Assembly (NCBI GenBank): GCA_016716085.1 | Contig: JADJWY010000026.1 | Span: 659,382 to 723,381, forward strand | Direction: 5' to 3' | Origin: Hahellaceae bacterium | GTDB lineage: Bacteria; Pseudomonadota; Gammaproteobacteria; Pseudomonadales; Oleiphilaceae | Length of the DNA stretch: 64,000 nt | Shown: positions 1 to 8,845 of the stretch, in pieces | Layout of the letters: every line of letters begins with the position of its first letter | Position numbering within the stretch: the first letter of the stretch is position 1 | Program-made: the position numbers and the translations under genes | Notes under the pieces: model-generated | Told to the model about the DNA's origin: nothing | Database searches by the model: none | Seen by the model: only the letters and a program-made list of their open reading frames with translations

Positions 1-750
1 GGTCGCCATAGTCGTTTTGAACTGCTGGAAGTGTTTGCCTCCAGTCCACGCGCCGATGGCACGGGTCTGACGAATCACGCGATTCAATTCCAGCTCGCCA
101 ATTCTGCCCAGTGCGTTCATACGGTGGTCAATCATGAAGCGCCTGAGCAGCGCCATATCGGATTTGTGCAAGCGACGCTGCAGGGCCATAGCCGTTATGA
201 GCACCACGCCTTCGCGCGCGGCAGTGCCCTCTGCCGACGCGATATTCAGGTCGATCTCAGTGAACCCGCCGCCGAAACCCGTCTCAATGGCGTTTATCTG
301 CTAAACGGCAGCCGACACTGTGATTTTCACACCTGCATTAACCATCAGGCCCCGCACTGTAACAGCGAAGAAGCCTTCCGTGGCATCATTGGTGACACCG
401 CCCGCGCCGTCTTCAACGGACGCATTCATATTTATCGGGACGCGCAAAAGTCCAACGCCCAAATGAGCAACAACAATCTGCTACTGACTTCACGTGCCGA
501 GGTCAATACCAAGCCGGAACTGGAGATCTATGCAGATGACGTCAAATGCTCTCACGGGGCGACGGTCGGCCAGTTAGACAAACAGGCGCTGTACTACTGT
601 CAGTCACGCGGTATTCCATATGAAATGGCTTGTCAGTTACTCAGCCACGCATTCGTTAACGAGCTACTGGAAAGTGTTCCCAACGGTGAGATTGCCACCT
701 GGCTGGAAGCGCTGGCAGAGCCCTTCTACCGCGAGGCCAAACCGGCATGA
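1..750 (+). CDS. sufD: SufD, Fe-S cluster assembly scaffold protein (5' partial)
   Basis: Carboxy-terminal 249 residues of SufD, the partner of SufB and SufC in the SUF scaffold that builds Fe-S clusters in the cytosol. The frame is open from base 1, so the gene continues off the left edge. The sequence shows the beta-helix core typical of the family, with the conserved stretches NGRIHIYRDAQKSNA and ADDVKCSHGATVGQ, and the usual alpha-helical tail. The stop overlaps the start of sufS (ATGA), so the two are translationally coupled. sufB and sufC are presumably just outside the window. Identity is secure from motifs and neighbours. Confidence 0.95.
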   Translation, partial: GRHSRFELLEVFASSPRADGTGLTNHAIQFQLANSAQCVHTVVNHEAPEQRHIGFVQATLQGHSRYEHHAFARGSALCRRDIQVDLSEPAAETRLNGVYLLNGSRHCDFHTCINHQAPHCNSEEAFRGIIGDTARAVFNGRIHIYRDAQKSNAQMSNNNLLLTSRAEVNTKPELEIYADDVKCSHGATVGQLDKQALYYCQSRGIPYEMACQLLSHAFVNELLESVPNGEIATWLEALAEPFYREAKPA

Positions 751-1979
751 GCACACAGCGGATTTTCGATGTAGCCTCCGTGCGTCAGGATTTTCCGATC
801 CTGCACCAAAGCGTGCACGGAAAACCACTCGTCTACTTTGATAATGCAGCCACCGCGCAAAAACCTATGGCCGTGCTCGCGGCCATGCAAGCGTACTACG
901 AAAGCATCAACAGTAACGTCCATCGGGGCGCCCACACACTCAGCGACACCGCAACGGCCGCCTTTGAAAATGTCCGTCAGCAGGTTGCCCGCTTTCTGGG
1001 GGCACGTGAAGCCGCCGAAATCATCTGGGTTCGCGGCACTACCGAGGCCATCAACCTCGTTGCACAGAGCTACGGCCGCAGTCAGCTCAAGCCGGGAGAC
1101 GAGATTCTGGTCAGTCAGTTAGAGCACCATTCCAACATTGTGCCCTGGCAGATGGTCGCGGCACAAACCGGTGCCAGCGTCATTCCGATCCCCGTGAATG
1201 CACAAGGCGAGATTGATCAGACGGCCTATGCAGGTTTGCTCAGTCCCCGAACGCGCATCCTCGCGGTAAATCATGTCTCCAATGCCCTGGGTACAATCAA
1301 CCCGGTCAAGGCGATGATTGCTCAGGCCAAGGCCGTCGGCGCGATTACGGTTATCGATGGCGCGCAGGCCACGCCGCATGTCACGGTCGACGTTCAGGAT
1401 CTCGACTGCGATTTTTATGCCTTCTCCGGGCATAAGGTCTATGGACCCACTGGCATTGGTGCACTCTATGGCCGTCGCGCCATCCTTGAGGCCATCCCCC
1501 CCTGGCAAGGCGGCGGTGAAATGATTGAGCGCGTCAGTTTCGAAGGCACCACCTTCAATCATATTCCCCACAAATTTGAAGCTGGCACGCCGGCCATTGC
1601 CGAGGTTATCGGTCTCGGTGCGGCACTCGATTACTTGCAGGCATTCAATACCACAGACCTGCATCGACACGAGCAGGCCCTGCTCCGGCGAGCGGTAGAA
1701 CTGTCTGAAGGCATTGAAGGTTTTCAGGCGATTGGTACTGCAGCCAACAAGGTGTCCGTATGTTCGTTTGTTGTGGAGGGTACTCATCCCAGTGATCTGG
1801 GCACCCTACTCGACCATCAGGGGTTTGCGGTGCGAACCGGCCATCATTGCACACAACCATTGATGGCACGTTTCGGTGTTCCTGGCACCGTCAGGGCTTC
1901 ATTTTCGTTTTATAACACGCTCGAAGAAGTTGATCGCTTTTTCGTCGCACTGGATAAATGTATTCGGATGTGTCGCTAA
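747..1979 (+). CDS. sufS: SufS, group II cysteine desulfurase
   Basis: PLP-dependent cysteine desulfurase that takes sulfur from L-cysteine as an enzyme persulfide for Fe-S cluster assembly. The 410-residue length is normal. The PLP lysine is K230 in SGHKVYGPTG and the catalytic cysteine is C368 in RTGHHCTQP, the short-loop arrangement of group II enzymes that need SufE. The start overlaps the sufD stop by four bases. sufA, sufT and sufE follow on the same strand, matching the expected SUF operon. Confidence 0.96.
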   Translation: MSTQRIFDVASVRQDFPILHQSVHGKPLVYFDNAATAQKPMAVLAAMQAYYESINSNVHRGAHTLSDTATAAFENVRQQVARFLGAREAAEIIWVRGTTEAINLVAQSYGRSQLKPGDEILVSQLEHHSNIVPWQMVAAQTGASVIPIPVNAQGEIDQTAYAGLLSPRTRILAVNHVSNALGTINPVKAMIAQAKAVGAITVIDGAQATPHVTVDVQDLDCDFYAFSGHKVYGPTGIGALYGRRAILEAIPPWQGGGEMIERVSFEGTTFNHIPHKFEAGTPAIAEVIGLGAALDYLQAFNTTDLHRHEQALLRRAVELSEGIEGFQAIGTAANKVSVCSFVVEGTHPSDLGTLLDHQGFAVRTGHHCTQPLMARFGVPGTVRASFSFYNTLEEVDRFFVALDKCIRMCR

Positions 1980-2009
1980 CACTGGCGACCAGAGGAGACG
2001 GGACGTTTT

Positions 2010-2378
2010 ATGACTGCCGAGGTTTTTACGCCAACACGTGGGATTACTGTTACCCCCGCTGCGGCTGAACATATCCGCCAGCAACTGGGCAAACACCCGG
2101 AGGCGGTCGGCTTTCGCATTGGGGTGAAAAAAAGTGGCTGCTCCGGTTTCATGTATGTCGTGGATCTGGTGCAGAAACCCGACGCGCAGGATCAGATCTT
2201 CACGCTGGAGAATGGGGTCGAGATTTTCATCGATACCCAAAGTCTGCCGGTTGTGAACGGAACGGTGCTGGATTTCGTTAAAGTTGGGCTGAACTCCAGT
2301 TTCCGCTTCGACAATCCTAATACTGCAGCCTCGTGTGGCTGTGGCGAGAGTTTTTCCGTCCGATCAGAGAACGAGTAA
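2010..2378 (+). CDS. sufA: SufA/IscA-type A-type Fe-S carrier
   Basis: A-type carrier (HesB/IscA family) of 122 residues that passes Fe-S clusters from the scaffold to client proteins. The three conserved cysteines are present: C44 in SGCSGF and C109 and C111 in the terminal CGCGESF motif. An SD-like AGGAGACGGGA run precedes the ATG. The gene lies 30 bases after sufS and 3 bases before sufT, so it is in the suf operon. Confidence 0.93.
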   Translation: MTAEVFTPTRGITVTPAAAEHIRQQLGKHPEAVGFRIGVKKSGCSGFMYVVDLVQKPDAQDQIFTLENGVEIFIDTQSLPVVNGTVLDFVKVGLNSSFRFDNPNTAASCGCGESFSVRSENE

Positions 2379-2381
2379 GTC

Positions 2382-2918
2382 ATGGAAAGAGAAGTCGTTC
2401 TGACCAAGCAGGAATGCCCCGCACTTCTAGTGCCATCCGGTACCGAGGTCACGATTCCAGCCGATACCTTTGTGACCATCACCCAGGCACTCGGCGGCTG
2501 TTTTACCGTGGTCGTCAATGGCAACCTGGCCCGAGTGGAAGGTAAATATGCCGAAGCTCTGGGAAAAAAACTGCAGGAGTTCAATTTCGCTGAGGTGAAG
2601 GAAGGCGAGGTCAACGAGGCTCACGTATACGAAGCCCTGCGTGAAGTCTATGATCCCGAAATTCCGGTGAATATCGTGGAACTGGGACTGGTCTATAAGG
2701 TCGCACTCCACAAGGAAGGCGAACGCAACATTGTCGACATTCAGATGACCCTTACCGCGCCAGGTTGCGGCATGGGTCCGGTCATCGCCGACGACGTTAA
2801 ATTCAAGGTGGGGCGGGCCCCCAATGTGGATGAGGTTCGCGTGGATCTTGTCTTTGATCCGCCCTGGAGCAACGACATGCTCAGCGAAGAAGCCAAATTG
2901 CAATTGGGCATGCTGTAA
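2382..2918 (+). CDS. sufT: SufT, MIP18/DUF59 Fe-S maturation factor
   Basis: Protein of 178 residues with an N-terminal segment of about 85 residues typical of SufT and a C-terminal MIP18/DUF59 domain. The domain hallmarks YDPEIPVNIVELGLVY and TAPGCGMGP are visible. SufT proteins act in Fe-S protein maturation, especially under high Fe-S demand. Its position between sufA and sufE supports this role. The exact biochemical step is not known from sequence. Confidence 0.9.
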   Translation: MEREVVLTKQECPALLVPSGTEVTIPADTFVTITQALGGCFTVVVNGNLARVEGKYAEALGKKLQEFNFAEVKEGEVNEAHVYEALREVYDPEIPVNIVELGLVYKVALHKEGERNIVDIQMTLTAPGCGMGPVIADDVKFKVGRAPNVDEVRVDLVFDPPWSNDMLSEEAKLQLGML

Positions 2919-2944
2919 GCAAGCCCCTTAATACGGAATACCTT

Positions 2945-3421
2945 ATGGCTCTCCCCTACTCCGAACAGGATCTTGCGCTTTTCAGGGACAACCCCCTGGG
3001 CTCACATACCACACTGGACGACATCCGGGAAAACTTCGACTTTCTCGACGACTGGGAGTCCCGCTATAGCTACGTGATCGATTTGGGTAAACAGGCACCT
3101 CGCATCCCAGAAGCCCATCGCACAGACGATCATCTGGTTCACGGCTGCCAAAGTCAGGTCTGGTTCATTTACCACCTTGATGCGGGCAAAGGGACCTTAC
3201 AGGTGCTGGTGGACAGCGATGCGGTCATTGTCAGAGGCCTTGCGGCAGTGGTCATGACCGCTTTCAACAATCAGCCGCTCGCGCACATCGCACGCTTCGA
3301 TATGGAAGCGCTGTTCGCTGAATTGGATCTGGTTCGCCATCTCAGCCCCACCCGTGGCAACGGTCTGCGCGCCATGGTTAAACGGATTCAGGCCACGGCC
3401 GCCGCTTTACTGCCCGCCTGA
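2945..3421 (+). CDS. sufE: SufE, sulfur acceptor
   Basis: Sulfur-transfer protein of 158 residues that accepts the persulfide from SufS and hands it to SufB. The acceptor cysteine is C68 in LVHGCQSQVW, the signature of the family. Last gene of the suf run, 26 bases after sufT. Its 3' end overlaps the convergent small membrane gene by 34 bases. Confidence 0.94.
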   Translation: MALPYSEQDLALFRDNPLGSHTTLDDIRENFDFLDDWESRYSYVIDLGKQAPRIPEAHRTDDHLVHGCQSQVWFIYHLDAGKGTLQVLVDSDAVIVRGLAAVVMTAFNNQPLAHIARFDMEALFAELDLVRHLSPTRGNGLRAMVKRIQATAAALLPA

Positions 3422-3699
3422 CTGCCCGCCTGAGCCGAGCTCTCGTCGTCACACCGTGTCTCGGCAATCAAGCTAGGCGCGGTAAAGATCTGCACCCCTT
3501 GCGCACTCATGAAGGCCGCTCCGATCACCGCACTGACCAGCAGGCCTGTTCCACCCCAAAGCCAGGCAGCGGCGTTGACCAGCCCGAAAATCAGCGCAAA
3601 CCTTACCCGCGCACGAAATGACAGACAGAACATCACTGCGATCAAACCAGCCCAAACCCACAATGAAACAGCGCTCCAGGAGAGAATTGAATCCAGCAT
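3388..3699 (-). CDS. Small membrane protein of unknown function, probably LexA-controlled
   Basis: Protein of 103 residues from the ATG at 3699, preceded by AAGG about 8 bases upstream. A GTG three codons earlier is a less likely start. It has two or three hydrophobic segments between about residues 8 and 65 and a polar C-terminal tail rich in Ala, Ser, Gln and Lys. I do not recognise a family. Two near-consensus LexA boxes lie directly upstream (3710-3725 and 3729-3744), so SOS induction is likely. It is not part of the suf operon, from which it converges. An SOS-induced small membrane protein is a plausible but unproven role. Confidence 0.6.
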   Translation of the reverse strand: MLDSILSWSAVSLWVWAGLIAVMFCLSFRARVRFALIFGLVNAAAWLWGGTGLLVSAVIGAAFMSAQGVQIFTAPSLIAETRCDDESSAQAGSQAGSKAAAVA

Positions 3700-3709
3700 A
3701 AAAGACACC

Positions 3710-3744
3710 TTGTATATTTATACAGTTACTGTACAAACATACAT
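3710..3744 (-). promoter_or_regulatory. Tandem candidate LexA (SOS) boxes
   Basis: Two 16-base sites of the CTG-N10-CAG type lie side by side: TTGTATATTTATACAG at 3710-3725 and CTGTACAAACATACAT at 3729-3744. Each differs from the invariant CTG/CAG by one base, and both have the AT-rich core typical of gammaproteobacterial LexA. Their centres are 19 bases apart. They sit immediately upstream of the minus-strand small membrane gene. LexA binding is inferred from sequence only. Confidence 0.6.
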
Positions 3745-3902
3745 AGCGCTTCCTGTTTTGTAAAGGTTAGGGTTTTCCGAAAGGTCTATGCCTGGTTGCA
3801 GGACACGGTGATCTCTACTAAAAGTTAATCCCAGTAGCGCCTTAAACCTCACAACCACTAATATCTATTACTCTGACATTCTGCAGGGAAAACAAGAACA
3901 AA

Positions 3903-4325
3903 ATGGCCTTCTTAACACTCTATCTGGACTATTTGGTATTCGGCCTGTTAGGTCTGATGAGCTTCATCATGTTGAGTCTGGTGATTGAACGCCTACTGTT
4001 CTACCGACAGGTCAGCGTGAATGATTTTACGCATATCGAAACCCTCCAGGTCGCACTCACTAAAAATCTGACCGGCATCGCCAGCATTGCCTCTAACGCA
4101 CCCTATGTCGGGCTGCTAGGAACGGTGCTAGGGATATTGATTACCTTCAACCAAATGGGTACCGAGGGAAATGTGGACGCGAGCAATATTATGGTCAGCT
4201 TGGCCATGGCGCTAAAGGCAACGGCGGCAGGACTGATTGTTGCGATTCCATCGACTATTTTTTACAACGGCCTGATGCGTCGTTCGGAAACGTTGATTTC
4301 CCAATGGAAAGCAGAACATGAATAA
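3903..4325 (+). CDS. exbB: ExbB-type proton channel subunit (MotA/TolQ/ExbB family)
   Basis: Short ExbB-like protein of 140 residues that, with ExbD, uses the proton motive force to energise TonB. It has an N-terminal membrane segment (about residues 8-30) and two more in the conserved ExbB core, with ASNAPYVGLLGTVLGI and ALKATAAGLIVAIPST. The compact form lacks the long cytoplasmic loop insert of classical ExbB. exbD follows after 21 bases and tonB overlaps exbD, so this is one transport-energising operon. Confidence 0.9.
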   Translation: MAFLTLYLDYLVFGLLGLMSFIMLSLVIERLLFYRQVSVNDFTHIETLQVALTKNLTGIASIASNAPYVGLLGTVLGILITFNQMGTEGNVDASNIMVSLAMALKATAAGLIVAIPSTIFYNGLMRRSETLISQWKAEHE

Positions 4326-4346
4326 TCCGAAAGGGGTTGCTGAGTC

Positions 4347-4730
4347 ATGAAGCGTTTCGACCAGATCAACATGATTCCGTTTATCGACGTCATGCTCGTT
4401 CTGATGGCGGTGGTCATGACGACAGCCTCCTTTGTTAAAATCGGACTGATTGATGTCAATTTGCCGGTGGCCCAACAGGTGGATAGCCCCGCCAGTCAGG
4501 ACAACTATATTGAGATTGGTATTAACGATAAAAATGAGTTCTTTTATAACGGAGAAAAAACAACGTTAGACGACCTGGAGGGTCGCCTGCAGACTGCGGA
4601 TAAGCGTACACCGATTCAAATGCGGGTGGATAAAGCGGCCGTATTTGATGCCTTCATCGGGGTCATCACCACATTGAAGCACCATCAATTTGATAATATT
4701 TCGATAGAAACTTTGTCTGATCGACCATGA
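4347..4730 (+). CDS. exbD: ExbD-type biopolymer transport protein
   Basis: ExbD of 127 residues with one N-terminal transmembrane helix and a periplasmic domain. The proton-pathway aspartate is in NMIPFIDVMLVLM, the family hallmark. It works with the preceding ExbB and the following TonB, whose start overlaps its stop by four bases. Confidence 0.92.
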   Translation: MKRFDQINMIPFIDVMLVLMAVVMTTASFVKIGLIDVNLPVAQQVDSPASQDNYIEIGINDKNEFFYNGEKTTLDDLEGRLQTADKRTPIQMRVDKAAVFDAFIGVITTLKHHQFDNISIETLSDRP

Positions 4731-5572
4731 CAAATCGATGGTTAATCGCAGTCCCGGTTTCTTTCGCTTTGCATGCGGTGATGGGTTGGTATTTTATCGT
4801 CGGCCGGACGCCAATCGACATAGCCGAGAAACCCGCGAGTAACCAAGCGGTTGCATTGTCATTAAGTGCATTCAAACCCGCAGTAACCGAAACGCCAAAT
4901 CCGGCACCCAGCCCACCTGCCCCTGAGCAACCAATAAGCGCCACACCTCCCCCCCCAAAGGTAGACGTTAAGGATACGCCACCTCCAAAAGTGCAAAAAG
5001 AGGTGGCTGTCGAATTAACGAAAGGTCCTGTTAGAGCGGAGAAACCGATTACAGACAAGACGGATCACGAAACGGCTGCGACGACGCCGCCAAAGAAGCA
5101 ACCGGCTGAGCCTGCGCCACCGCCGCCAGTTCCCGTGCAAGAGCCGTTACCTGAACGCCCGAGCCCTGAGGTCGCCGATCAGGCGCCTACTGACACACCC
5201 ATAGCGGAAGCGGCACCAAGTGATCAAGCAGAAAAGAGCGCGGTCGAACAAACAAACGAGCCAGTGAACCCTGATCGATTCACCGAAGAGGGATTGCTAC
5301 TGGTTGTCGACCCGGTCTATCTGAAGCGGAATAAACCCGTTTATCCCAGGCGGGCGATCAAAACCAATCAGGAGGGGACAGTCATCATCGACGCGACACT
5401 CAACGAGGAAGGGTGGGTAATAGACACCCGAATTTTTACGTCATCAGGTTCCACCCTACTCGATCGTTCGGCGCTGGATGCCGTAAAAGAATGGCAGTTT
5501 AAACCGGCTTCCCGCAATGGCTCGCCGGTCATGTCGGTGGTTCGGATTCCGGTTGAGTTCAGGTTAGAGTAG
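4727..5572 (+). CDS. tonB: TonB energy transducer
   Basis: Protein of 281 residues with the TonB layout: an N-terminal anchor helix (about residues 4-24), a long Pro/Glu/Lys/Thr-rich spacer across the periplasm (about 50-180), and a C-terminal domain with YPRRAIKTNQEGTVIID and ALDAVKEWQFKPA that contacts TonB-dependent outer-membrane receptors. Its start is coupled to exbD by an ATGA overlap. No receptor gene is nearby, so the substrate cannot be told. Confidence 0.92.
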   Translation: MTNRWLIAVPVSFALHAVMGWYFIVGRTPIDIAEKPASNQAVALSLSAFKPAVTETPNPAPSPPAPEQPISATPPPPKVDVKDTPPPKVQKEVAVELTKGPVRAEKPITDKTDHETAATTPPKKQPAEPAPPPPVPVQEPLPERPSPEVADQAPTDTPIAEAAPSDQAEKSAVEQTNEPVNPDRFTEEGLLLVVDPVYLKRNKPVYPRRAIKTNQEGTVIIDATLNEEGWVIDTRIFTSSGSTLLDRSALDAVKEWQFKPASRNGSPVMSVVRIPVEFRLE

Positions 5573-5589
5573 GCGCACCCTGCACCACG

Positions 5590-6807
5590 CTACCAAAGAA
5601 TCAGCAAATCATCCGTCTGAATGTTGTAACGGGTAGGATCGACCTGCAGCTCGCCAAAGGCCAGTTCTGGTTGCACCTGATTCACTTTCAGAGCCAGTTT
5701 CACATCACGGATCTCGGTGCCTTGAAAGCGTGTGCCTTCAAAGAGCTGACGAGTTCGGTAAACCTTGAGCTCATCACCGATGCGAAGCCCTTGGGTAGCG
5801 CCCGATTCAATCATCACCATTTTATTTTCGACTTTACGAATCCGGGTAATGAAAGGTTGGCAAGCGACCTGTACCTCGACATCCGAAGCCATTTCCGCCA
5901 GCGTATCCAGCACCGCGGTGCCATAACCCGTTTGAGCAAAGCCGACTGAAGTCAGTGGCAGACGGTCGTCTCGTCCTGCGTTCCATTTCCCAATCGTCTG
6001 ATAACGTTTTTGAAACATCATGGCTCCACTGAAACCATCATAAATATACATGTCGACGACAAACTCTCGCGACATATCGACCTGCCCTACGGCGCGAACC
6101 AGACGACCCCAGGGACTCGTGCTGTAAGCCGAAGCATCCGTCAGGGCCATACGGCGGACAATGCCACCGACGACGAACTGAGCACCTAACGAGCGGGCAG
6201 TATCAATCGCATGAGAGAGCGTGCGGTATTCTGTCTCCTGGGTGGGTGCAGTGCGGGTGTTCTGGTAGAGCGTCAGCTGCGTGCCGTTGAGAGCATCCAG
6301 AAAGGTTGAAGGCCCTAGCCAGGCGAGCATGGATTGCGGAAACTGTTCATCGATGTCATACAGTCCACCAAAATCAGCCTCATCCGGTCGATCCAATGCG
6401 AAGCGTGTGAAGACCACCTTTTTTCGATAACGACTGGCCGGTGTCTGGTTGCAGATGGGCTGCGGAAGTAATTGAATCCGGAAGGTCATGCTTAGCCAGT
6501 CGTCTACCACCGATTCATCGACCTGAACAACCCGGCCTATACGCATCTCGGTTTTTAAGGAGAGGGAGGAGCGGGTCAGACGACCGTTAACCACTTCGTC
6601 GGTAGCCTGCAAGTCACCGCCGCGGCGCAAACGCGCCTGATCAATGGCATCCTTGCGGGCCGCCTGACGAGCCGCAGGCAAATCGTTTCGGTAAATGGGG
6701 GAACTCGTTTCAATGGTGACCCACTCTGCGCGAACCAGGCTACTGACGAGCAATCCCAGCCAAATCAGCATCCGAACAAAACGGCGGTCTAGCTTCACGC
6801 ACTTCAT
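5590..6807 (-). CDS. flgT: FlgT, flagellar basal-body H-ring protein
   Basis: Exported protein of 405 residues resembling FlgT, which in Vibrio builds the H ring that stabilises the polar flagellar motor. A signal peptide is visible (about residues 12-27, ending VRA). The N-terminal part has the family's AARKDAIDQARLR segment; the C-terminal domain starts around residue 320 (KMVMIESGATQGLRIGDEL). It lies 2 bases after the LPP20 lipoprotein gene, as expected in an flgP-flgT unit. Confidence 0.85.
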   Translation of the reverse strand: MKCVKLDRRFVRMLIWLGLLVSSLVRAEWVTIETSSPIYRNDLPAARQAARKDAIDQARLRRGGDLQATDEVVNGRLTRSSLSLKTEMRIGRVVQVDESVVDDWLSMTFRIQLLPQPICNQTPASRYRKKVVFTRFALDRPDEADFGGLYDIDEQFPQSMLAWLGPSTFLDALNGTQLTLYQNTRTAPTQETEYRTLSHAIDTARSLGAQFVVGGIVRRMALTDASAYSTSPWGRLVRAVGQVDMSREFVVDMYIYDGFSGAMMFQKRYQTIGKWNAGRDDRLPLTSVGFAQTGYGTAVLDTLAEMASDVEVQVACQPFITRIRKVENKMVMIESGATQGLRIGDELKVYRTRQLFEGTRFQGTEIRDVKLALKVNQVQPELAFGELQVDPTRYNIQTDDLLILW

Positions 6808-6809
6808 GG

Positions 6810-7418
6810 CTACTCTCCATACGGCTTGTCTGCCGCAATCGAATACAACGGAGAAGATGGACGGCCAGTAGGGGTGACGACGCGATCATCCAGGCCTTCC
6901 CCACTCGGCATCGGCGTCCGGCACTCGTCCTCATAGAGGAATTGGTTCGAGCGTGAAAGGCATTTGCTGAAATCCGGGCTCAATTCCAGTTCCAGAACCG
7001 TCTCGTAACCGCCGCCCACCAGCTCCTTAACATCTACGACCTTCGCCCCCCGAATCGTGGTATCCACGAGCGATTTAAGTTGATCCGACTGCAGCATGAG
7101 TTGATCGACGCGTGAATTGCCGTAGACGGTTGTGCCATAGAGTTGTTCGGCCATGGCGCGGTAGGCGTCCAGCTTGGATGCACGCATGGCCATCAGCCGC
7201 TCCTGTAAATTGCTTTTTTCAACCGGTACCGGCAGGGCGGCGTAGCCTGAGACCCGCAACACGATCGGTGGCTGAGGGGCGCGCGCAACCTCGGGCTCAC
7301 CCCCCCAACGGATGCCTTTGCAACTGCCCAGCAGCACAATGGCCACACTCATCAGGATCAAACGAAAGGTTCTGCGTGTACCTTGTTTAGCACTCCGCGT
7401 GTTGACCCACTGCCCCAT
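6810..7418 (-). CDS. flgP: LPP20-type lipoprotein, FlgP-like
   Basis: Predicted outer-membrane lipoprotein of 202 residues. The ATG at 7418 is chosen because GGAGG lies 6 bases upstream; an earlier in-frame ATG at 7445 lacks one. The signal peptide ends in the lipobox VLLGSC with lipid-accepting C33. The mature part carries an LPP20 domain (about residues 60-150). Together with flgT downstream, this matches the FlgO/FlgP/FlgT set of Vibrio-type flagella. The flgP name rests on context as much as on sequence. Confidence 0.72.
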   Translation of the reverse strand: MGQWVNTRSAKQGTRRTFRLILMSVAIVLLGSCKGIRWGGEPEVARAPQPPIVLRVSGYAALPVPVEKSNLQERLMAMRASKLDAYRAMAEQLYGTTVYGNSRVDQLMLQSDQLKSLVDTTIRGAKVVDVKELVGGGYETVLELELSPDFSKCLSRSNQFLYEDECRTPMPSGEGLDDRVVTPTGRPSSPLYSIAADKPYGE

Positions 7419-7464
7419 GGTTCCTCCGACCGAAATCCGGCACATTCAGCTGATGGGAGGGACA

Positions 7465-7483
7465 CAAGGAAGTTTCGTGCCAA
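7465..7483 (-). promoter_or_regulatory. Candidate sigma-54 promoter for flgP-flgT
   Basis: On the minus strand the sequence TTGGCACGAAACTTCCTTG resembles the sigma-54 consensus TGGCACG-N4-TTGCA. The -24 element is perfect and the -12 element reads TTCC instead of TTGC. It lies about 47 bases upstream of the flgP start. Sigma-54 control fits a polar-flagellum gene, but the -12 mismatch lowers confidence. Confidence 0.45.
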
Positions 7484-7619
7484 GTTCATGGCCGACAGAT
7501 GAAAAGCCTTATTCTGCTTACCTATCAGTAAGTTAAAAATCGTCAATCTGGCGATTCAACACACATACCCCATGCAGAGGCCGGAAAATAATTGCCGCCT
7601 CGGGGAGCAGGACGCAGGC

Positions 7620-7988
7620 TCAGGACGTCCGCGCTACCAGCGGTGTTCCGTGCCAATTCAGCCCCGCCCAGCCCTTACGCATGAACTCACGGATATTGGC
7701 ATGATCCTGATTTTGCGGGTGTTTCAGCACATCCTCGCGATAGTAGCGTCCAAAGCAGGCAAGCGCCTCACCTTCGGCCATCCCCTGCATCTGGGCAAAT
7801 GCCAGAATCCGACAGGAGCCATTGTTCTGCCCGGCCGCATTGTGAACGTCGCCATTGTCAAACGCGCAGGGGCTAAAGGCGTAATTGGCTTCAATGACGG
7901 CAATCGTGTCTTCAAACTCAACACGTTCCGGCATCCGCCGCACCTTCTCGAGAAAGTCAGCCAGATTAGGGGCATTGAAAACAGACAT
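7620..7988 (-). CDS. HopJ family protein
   Basis: Small soluble protein of 122 residues (start at the ATG at 7988, reading MSVFNAPNL) matching the HopJ type III effector family. The conserved blocks AGQNNGSCRILAFAQ and ACFGRYYREDVL are clear. The name comes from a Pseudomonas effector, but many free-living bacteria without a matching secretion system carry it. Here it has no secretion genes nearby and probably has a housekeeping role that is not known. Confidence 0.8.
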   Translation of the reverse strand: MSVFNAPNLADFLEKVRRMPERVEFEDTIAVIEANYAFSPCAFDNGDVHNAAGQNNGSCRILAFAQMQGMAEGEALACFGRYYREDVLKHPQNQDHANIREFMRKGWAGLNWHGTPLVARTS

Positions 7989-8029
7989 GGATTGAACTCC
8001 CGACGTAAAAGCGGGCATTGTGCCTGTAT

Positions 8030-8845
8030 TCAGGGTGACAATCCATAACGTTTAAGAAGACCGGCGTATTCACCATTTTGCTGGAGTGCTTCCAACTTCC
8101 GATTAATCCGCCGGATCCAGCGAGCGCCGCCTGCATCATCCCTGGAAAAGGTAATGTAAACCTTGGTGGCCTGGTTGTTTTCAGAATCATCATTCAGGCA
8201 ACCGGCTTCTTTTAGGTTTAGGCCTTTTTCCGACGCCTCATAGCGAACGACATTTCGCTCATCGAGCAAAACCTGAATGCGCGACAGCATCAGCATGGTC
8301 AACAAATTTTTGATAGGCCGATCACCTGACAGTGAGACGACATAGGGCCGATTCGCGGGTACACTCAGAAATTCGTCCATTTCAGGCGTGTAGCCATAGC
8401 CATTCACGACACCCAGCATGACACCTGTGAGAGAACTCAACCCCGTGTAGCGCCAATTTTCACGTGCCTTCACATAAAAGCACCAGGGGGACTCATCCAT
8501 GAGTGGTAAGGTAAACTGGTATTTTTGTGCTAATTCCTCGTCCCAGCCCATACCAACCAGCCCATGTGCCTGGGTCATTTCTGCCTCTAATTTGGCTCGG
8601 GACCAATTCAAGAGCTGATAATCCAATTGATGTGGGGTTCCCTCAAGGGCCTTTTGTGCGATTTCAATCAGTACACCGGGTTTCTCACTCGTCGGGTCAC
8701 AGTTGTAGGGGCACCAATAATCTGCCCGCAGCTTAAGGGTATCCGCCGCAACACCTGAGGATATGAAAGCCGCCAGCAATCCGCACAGAAGCATTTGGCG
8801 GGAGCCGCCGCAGGAATCCTCCCTGCCCGGCCCAAGGTGAATCAT
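8030..8845 (-). CDS. Periplasmic family-3 solute-binding-like protein
   Basis: Exported protein of about 271 residues with an N-terminal signal sequence (hydrophobic stretch MLLCGLLAAFISSGVAA near residues 18-34) and a family-3 solute-binding fold (about 38-270). No permease or ATPase gene is adjacent. The ATG overlaps the phaG stop (ATGA), so it is the last gene of the antiporter operon. Such stand-alone proteins often serve as sensors, but its ligand is unknown. Confidence 0.7.
   Translation of the reverse strand: MIHLGPGREDSCGGSRQMLLCGLLAAFISSGVAADTLKLRADYWCPYNCDPTSEKPGVLIEIAQKALEGTPHQLDYQLLNWSRAKLEAEMTQAHGLVGMGWDEELAQKYQFTLPLMDESPWCFYVKARENWRYTGLSSLTGVMLGVVNGYGYTPEMDEFLSVPANRPYVVSLSGDRPIKNLLTMLMLSRIQVLLDERNVVRYEASEKGLNLKEAGCLNDDSENNQATKVYITFSRDDAGGARWIRRINRKLEALQQNGEYAGLLKRYGLSP

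Noticed and set aside
5671..5949. Plus-strand frame inside flgT
   Set aside because: Antisense shadow without a ribosome-binding site or recognisable motif.
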